Shown here: positions 60,473-64,000 of the stretch, in pieces | Position numbering within the stretch: the first letter of the stretch is position 1 | Layout of the letters: every line of letters begins with the position of its first letter | Notes under the pieces: generated by a model | Databases searched by the model: none | Told to the model about the DNA's origin: nothing | What the model saw: the letters and a program-made list of their open reading frames with translations, nothing else | Assembly (NCBI RefSeq): GCF_009687885.1 | Contig: NZ_BLAF01000038.1 | Span: 1 to 64,000 of the forward strand | Length of the DNA stretch: 64,000 bases | Source: Acrocarpospora pleiomorpha | GTDB lineage: Bacteria > Actinomycetota > Actinomycetes > Streptosporangiales > Streptosporangiaceae | Direction of reading: 5' to 3' | Made by a program: the position numbers and the translations under genes

Positions 60473-61852
60473 ATGACCAACGCCGAAGACCTGCAGAAGG
60501 CCGCTCAGGACCACCTCTGGATGCACTTCACCCGGCACGGCTCCTACGCCGGCGGCGAAGTGCCGATGATCGTTCGGGGCGAAGGCGCCTACATCTACGA
60601 CGTCCACGGCAAGCGGTACCTGGACGGCCTCGCCGGGCTGTTCGTGGTGCAGGCCGGGCACGGCCGGTCCGAACTGGCCGAAGCCGCCGCGAAGCAGGCG
60701 CAGGAGCTCGCGTTCTTCCCCCTCTGGTCGTACGCGCATCCCAAAGCCGTCGAGCTGGCCGCGCGGCTGGCCGAAGCCGCCCCCGGCGACCTGAACCGGG
60801 TCTTCTTCACCACCGGCGGCGGCGAGGCCGTCGAAACCGCGTGGAAGCTGGCCAAGCAGTATTTCAAGCTGGTCGGCAAGCCCCTCAAGCACAAGGTGAT
60901 CAGCCGCCAGATCGCCTACCACGGCACTCCGCACGGCGCCCTCTCGATCACCGGCATCCCGCCGTTCAAGCAGGCCTTCGAGCCGCTCGTGCCCGGCTCG
61001 GTCCGAGTCCCCAACACCAACTACTACCGCGCCGAGGAGATCAGCGGTTTCCCCGGCCTGACCCCCGAGCAGTACGGCCGGTGGGCCGCCGACCGGGTCG
61101 CGGCCGCCATCGAGATGGAGGGCCCCGACACGGTGGCCGCCGTCTTCGTCGAGCCGGTGCAGAACGCCGGCGGCTGCTTCCCGCCGCCGCCCGGCTACTT
61201 CCAGCGCCTGCGCGAGATCTGCGACCGCTACGACGTGCTCCTCGTCTCCGACGAGGTCATCTGCGCGTACGGCCGGCTCGGCACCATGTTCGGCGGCCAG
61301 AAGTTCGGCTACGTACCCGACATCATCACCTCGGCTAAGGGCCTGACCAGCGGATACTCCCCACTCGGCGCGATGATCTGCAGCGACAGGCTGTTCGAGC
61401 CTTTCGCCACCGGAACCGAGATGTTCGGCCACGGCTTTACCTTCGGCGGGCATCCCGTGTCGTCGGCGGTGGCGCTGGCCAACCTGGACCTGTTCGAGCG
61501 GGAAGACCTGCTGGGCCACGTGACCCGCAACGAATCGATCTTCCGCAGCACCCTCGAACGCCTCCTTGACCTGCCCATAGTTGGAGATGTGCGCGGGTCC
61601 GGGTACTTTTGGGGCATTGAACTGGTCAAGGACAAGAACACCAAGGAGACGTTCTCGGCGGACGAGTCCGAGCGGCTGCTCCGCGGCTTCCTCTCCAAGG
61701 CCCTGTTCGAAGCCGGTCTCTACTGCCGTGCCGACGACCGCGGCGACCCCGTCATCCAGCTCGCCCCCCCGCTGATTGCCGGGCCCAAGGAGTTCGACGA
61801 GATCGAGTCGATCCTGCGTTCCGTCCTGACCGAGGCGTGGGCCCGGCTCTAG
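60473..61852 (+). CDS. Class III aminotransferase (omega-amino acid:pyruvate type)
   Basis: This 459-residue PLP aminotransferase has YDVHGKRYLDGLAGLFVVQAGHG at its start, FFTTGGGEAVETAWKLAKQYF, ISRQIAYHGTPHGALSITG, VSDEVICAYGRLG and the cofactor Lys in SAKGLTSGYSPLGAM. The family transfers amino groups from beta-alanine, taurine, putrescine or similar amines to pyruvate or another keto acid. Alanine dehydrogenase is encoded directly downstream (59 bases). That fits an omega-amino acid:pyruvate reaction in which Ald regenerates pyruvate from the alanine formed. ATG 60473 is chosen because the frame upstream lacks family sequence. Confidence 0.88.
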   Translation: MTNAEDLQKAAQDHLWMHFTRHGSYAGGEVPMIVRGEGAYIYDVHGKRYLDGLAGLFVVQAGHGRSELAEAAAKQAQELAFFPLWSYAHPKAVELAARLAEAAPGDLNRVFFTTGGGEAVETAWKLAKQYFKLVGKPLKHKVISRQIAYHGTPHGALSITGIPPFKQAFEPLVPGSVRVPNTNYYRAEEISGFPGLTPEQYGRWAADRVAAAIEMEGPDTVAAVFVEPVQNAGGCFPPPPGYFQRLREICDRYDVLLVSDEVICAYGRLGTMFGGQKFGYVPDIITSAKGLTSGYSPLGAMICSDRLFEPFATGTEMFGHGFTFGGHPVSSAVALANLDLFEREDLLGHVTRNESIFRSTLERLLDLPIVGDVRGSGYFWGIELVKDKNTKETFSADESERLLRGFLSKALFEAGLYCRADDRGDPVIQLAPPLIAGPKEFDEIESILRSVLTEAWARL

Positions 61853-61910
61853 CCCAAATCACACTGGCTGGCTGAAGGCGACCGGCCATATCACAGCAAA
61901 GGACCTACCA

Positions 61911-63026
61911 ATGAAGATCGGCGTGCCTGCCGAGGTCAAGAACCACGAGTACCGCGTCGCGGCCACCCCGTCGGGTGTGCACGAACTGGTCAAGCATGGT
62001 CATGACGTGCACGTCCAGCGCGGGGCGGGGCTTGGATCGCACATCGGCGACGAGGAGTATCTCGCGGCGGGGGCGAAGATCCTGGACACCGCCGACGAGG
62101 TCTGGGGCGAGTCCGAGATGGTGCTCAAGGTCAAGGAGCCCGTCGCCGAGGAGTACCACCGGCTCCGCAAGGGCCAGATCCTGTTCACCTACCTGCACCT
62201 GGCCGCGTCCCGGCGGTGCACGGACGCGCTGCTGGACAGCGGAACCACCGCCATCGCGTACGAGACCGTGCAGGTGGGCAACACGCTGCCGCTGCTCGCC
62301 CCCATGTCGGAGGTGGCCGGACGGCTCGCGCCGCAGGTCGGGGCCTACAACCTGATGCGGTTCAACGGCGGGCGCGGGGTGCTGCCCGGCGGCGTGCCCG
62401 GGGTGGCGCCCGCGAAGATCGTGGTGATCGGCGGCGGCGTCTCCGGGCTGCACGCGGCGCAGATCGCGGTCGGCATGGGCGCCGAGGTCACGATCCTGGA
62501 CGTCAACATCGACCGGCTGCGCTTCATCGACGCCATCTACCAGGGGCGGCTGAAGACGCTGGTCTCCACCGCGTACGCGATCGAGCAGGCCGTGCTCGAC
62601 GCCGACCTGGTCATCGGCGCGGTGCTGATCCCCGGCGCGAAGGCCCCCACCCTGGTCTCCAACGAGCTCGTCTCCCGGATGAAGCCGGGTTCCGTGCTGG
62701 TGGACATCGCCATCGACCAGGGCGGCTGCTTCGAGGACTCGCGGCCGACCACGCACGCGGAGCCGACCTTCCCGGTGCACAACTCGATCTTCTACTGCGT
62801 CGCGAACATGCCCGGTTCGGTGGCCAACACCTCCACCTACGCGCTGACCAACGCCACTCTGCCGTACGCGGTGAAGCTGGCCAACCTCGGCTGGCGGGCC
62901 GCCCTGCTGGGGGACGCCGGGCTCGCGCTCGGGCTCAACGCGCATGAGGGCGCGCTCACCTACGAGCCGGTGGCGGTGGCGCACGCGCTGCCGTACACGC
63001 CGGTCGCCGAGCTGCTCGCCGCTTAA
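61911..63026 (+). CDS. ald: Alanine dehydrogenase
   Basis: This 371-residue NAD-dependent enzyme interconverts L-alanine and pyruvate plus ammonia. Recognisable blocks are MKIGVPAEVKNHEYRVA at the start, KVKEPVAEEYHRLRKGQILFTYLHLA with catalytic Lys/His, the Rossmann VVIGGGVSGLHAAQIAVGMGAEVTILDVN, and DIAIDQGGCFEDSRPTTH with the active-site Asp. The length is normal for the family. It follows the aminotransferase gene and probably works with it in amino-donor catabolism. Its stop overlaps that of the convergent Sel1-repeat gene. Confidence 0.95.
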   Translation: MKIGVPAEVKNHEYRVAATPSGVHELVKHGHDVHVQRGAGLGSHIGDEEYLAAGAKILDTADEVWGESEMVLKVKEPVAEEYHRLRKGQILFTYLHLAASRRCTDALLDSGTTAIAYETVQVGNTLPLLAPMSEVAGRLAPQVGAYNLMRFNGGRGVLPGGVPGVAPAKIVVIGGGVSGLHAAQIAVGMGAEVTILDVNIDRLRFIDAIYQGRLKTLVSTAYAIEQAVLDADLVIGAVLIPGAKAPTLVSNELVSRMKPGSVLVDIAIDQGGCFEDSRPTTHAEPTFPVHNSIFYCVANMPGSVANTSTYALTNATLPYAVKLANLGWRAALLGDAGLALGLNAHEGALTYEPVAVAHALPYTPVAELLAA

Positions 63027-64000
63027 CTTAGGCCGAGCCGTTTGCGCAGGTCGCGGGCGGTGGCCAGGACACGTTCGATCTCGGTCGGGGTCGGCCACGG
63101 GGCCGTGCCCGGCCGGATCAGCGTGGCCCGCACCGAGCTCAGGTGCTCCACGGCGGAGGCGTGCAGGCCGGACTTCTCGGTCAGCCAGGTGACCGGGTCG
63201 AGGGGCTCGCGCAGCCGCCGGGTCAGCAGGTCCCAGGTGCCGAGGATCTCGGTCAGCTCGGGCACGGTGAGCGTGCTGCCGCCCCGCCGCCCGGACGCGG
63301 CCACGGCCAGCTCCGCCCTGGCCGCCAGCTCCGGTTCCGCGTTCCGGTCCCAGCAGGGTTTCGGCGGGGCCGACAGCCACTGCTCGGCCTCGGCGGGCTT
63401 GCCGGTGACCGACAGCAGCGTGCCCAGCTCCAGCGCCGCCCGGTAGTGCCCCGCCGCCGCGGCCTGCCGGAACCAGTGCTCGCCGCCGTTCAGATCGGCG
63501 TGCTCGGCGATCAGCAGCAGCCCGAAGTTGTACGCCGACTCGGCGTCCCCGCTGGCCGCCGCCCGCCCGAACCAGTGGCTGGCCGCGGCCGAATCCTCCA
63601 GCTCGACGCAGACGAACCCGGCCATCCGCTGGTCGTCCACCCGCCCGGCGCGGGCCGCCCGCTCGAACCAGGCCCTGGCCGTCCGCAGATCGCGGCGGGC
63701 CAGCGCGATCGCGCCCAGCTGGGACGCCGAACCCGGATGGTCGTGCTGGGCGGCCAGCCGGTAGAGCACCTCGGCGCTCTGCGGGTCGCGGAGCGCGTGC
63801 AGCAGCAGGCCCAGATGGTGGGCGGCCTCGGCGTGGCCGCCGCGCGCGGCGAACTCCCACCAGTGCCGGGCTTCGCCTTCCTCGCCCGCCGCGTATCCGA
63901 GGAAGCCCAGGTCGTGGGCGGAGGCGAGGTCGCCGTCGAGGGCGGCGCGGCGGAACCAGTCGCGCGCTTTGCCGAGCTCGCCCGCGTCCTCGCAGAGCAG
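63023..64000 (-). CDS. Sel1/TPR repeat protein, N-terminus outside the window
   Basis: At least 325 residues lie inside the window, and the frame runs uncut past 64000. Seven or more Sel1-like repeats with the A-x2-LG-L...G-x5-A-x2-W-F/W-x-x-AA pattern (DWFRRAALDGDLASAHDLG, AWFERAARAGR, HWFGRAAASGDAESAYNFG) fill the first part. A helical C-terminal domain of about 110 residues follows (VPELTEILGTWDLLTRRL, ATARDLRKRLGLS). Sel1 repeats mediate protein-protein contacts, and the partner is unknown. An internal ATG at 63769 is unlikely to be the true start because repeats continue upstream of it. Confidence 0.85.
   Translation of the reverse strand: MLCEDAGELGKARDWFRRAALDGDLASAHDLGFLGYAAGEEGEARHWWEFAARGGHAEAAHHLGLLLHALRDPQSAEVLYRLAAQHDHPGSASQLGAIALARRDLRTARAWFERAARAGRVDDQRMAGFVCVELEDSAAASHWFGRAAASGDAESAYNFGLLLIAEHADLNGGEHWFRQAAAAGHYRAALELGTLLSVTGKPAEAEQWLSAPPKPCWDRNAEPELAARAELAVAASGRRGGSTLTVPELTEILGTWDLLTRRLREPLDPVTWLTEKSGLHASAVEHLSSVRATLIRPGTAPWPTPTEIERVLATARDLRKRLGLS

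Overview
The window reads as chromosome of a high-GC, spore-former-type actinomycete. Codon use is strongly GC3-biased. Typical actinobacterial families are present: a tmRNA whose tag ends in ALAA, a DUF397 protein, an FxSxx-type RiPP module, Ser/Thr kinases with propeller sensors, and a steroid side-chain catabolic cluster with KstR-like sites. The genus cannot be fixed from the sequence; a Streptosporangiales-like organism (Nonomuraea/Actinomadura type) is only a guess.

Layout. (1) 1-4.2 kb: ssrA and its terminator, a decayed sigma-factor remnant, a secreted discoidin/DUF1996 protein and a membrane coiled-coil protein. (2) 4.2-11 kb: a conflict/RiPP island. It holds an FxsA-like precursor peptide with an atypical C-terminus, a HExxH peptide-hydroxylase-like enzyme, a convergent FxsT-like NB-ARC/TPR protein, and a SIR2-like plus nSTAND NTPase gene pair. 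(3) 11.2-19.3 kb: a 2507-residue secreted RHS/YD-repeat protein with an inserted LamG-like domain and a C-terminal toxin-like tip, followed by a candidate immunity gene. (4) 20.5-25.4 kb: the most interesting locus. A leader-less subtilisin-like (S8) protease ends in a Cys/Ser/Thr-rich tail. Tightly packed behind it are three genes resembling the split class V lanthipeptide synthetase: an APH-like kinase, a HopA1-like lyase and a LanC-like cyclase. The cyclase carries a C-terminal domain that matches the propeptide (I9-like) domain of the protease. No separate precursor peptide is visible, so the protease itself may be the substrate.

(5) 25.6-31.2 kb: one intact membrane Ser/Thr kinase preceded by two paralogous pseudokinases, all with an extracellular propeller. 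(6) 31.4-38 kb: a bile-acid:sodium-symporter-family carrier; a second S8 operon with a stand-alone propeptide-like protein, a small helical protein and a glycine-zipper/Met-Gln-rich protein; then an APC permease. (7) 38-43.6 kb: small regulatory-type proteins (DUF397, ClpN-like), a YcaQ-like winged-helix protein, adenosine deaminase, an HtrA-like protease and a membrane-anchored hypothetical protein.

(8) 43.7-54.5 kb: a steroid (cholesterol-type) side-chain degradation cluster. It contains a fused acyl-CoA dehydrogenase, a nitronate monooxygenase, an EchA19-like hydratase divergent from an acyl-CoA synthetase, a tandem DUF35 protein, two SCP-type thiolases and FadD19. KstR-like palindromes lie in its upstream regions. 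(9) 54.5-64 kb: a LysE exporter, a Phd/RelE-like toxin-antitoxin pair, a threonine-dehydratase-like enzyme, a solute-binding/VWA fusion, an M20 peptidase, an aminotransferase plus alanine dehydrogenase pair, and a Sel1-repeat protein cut by the window end.
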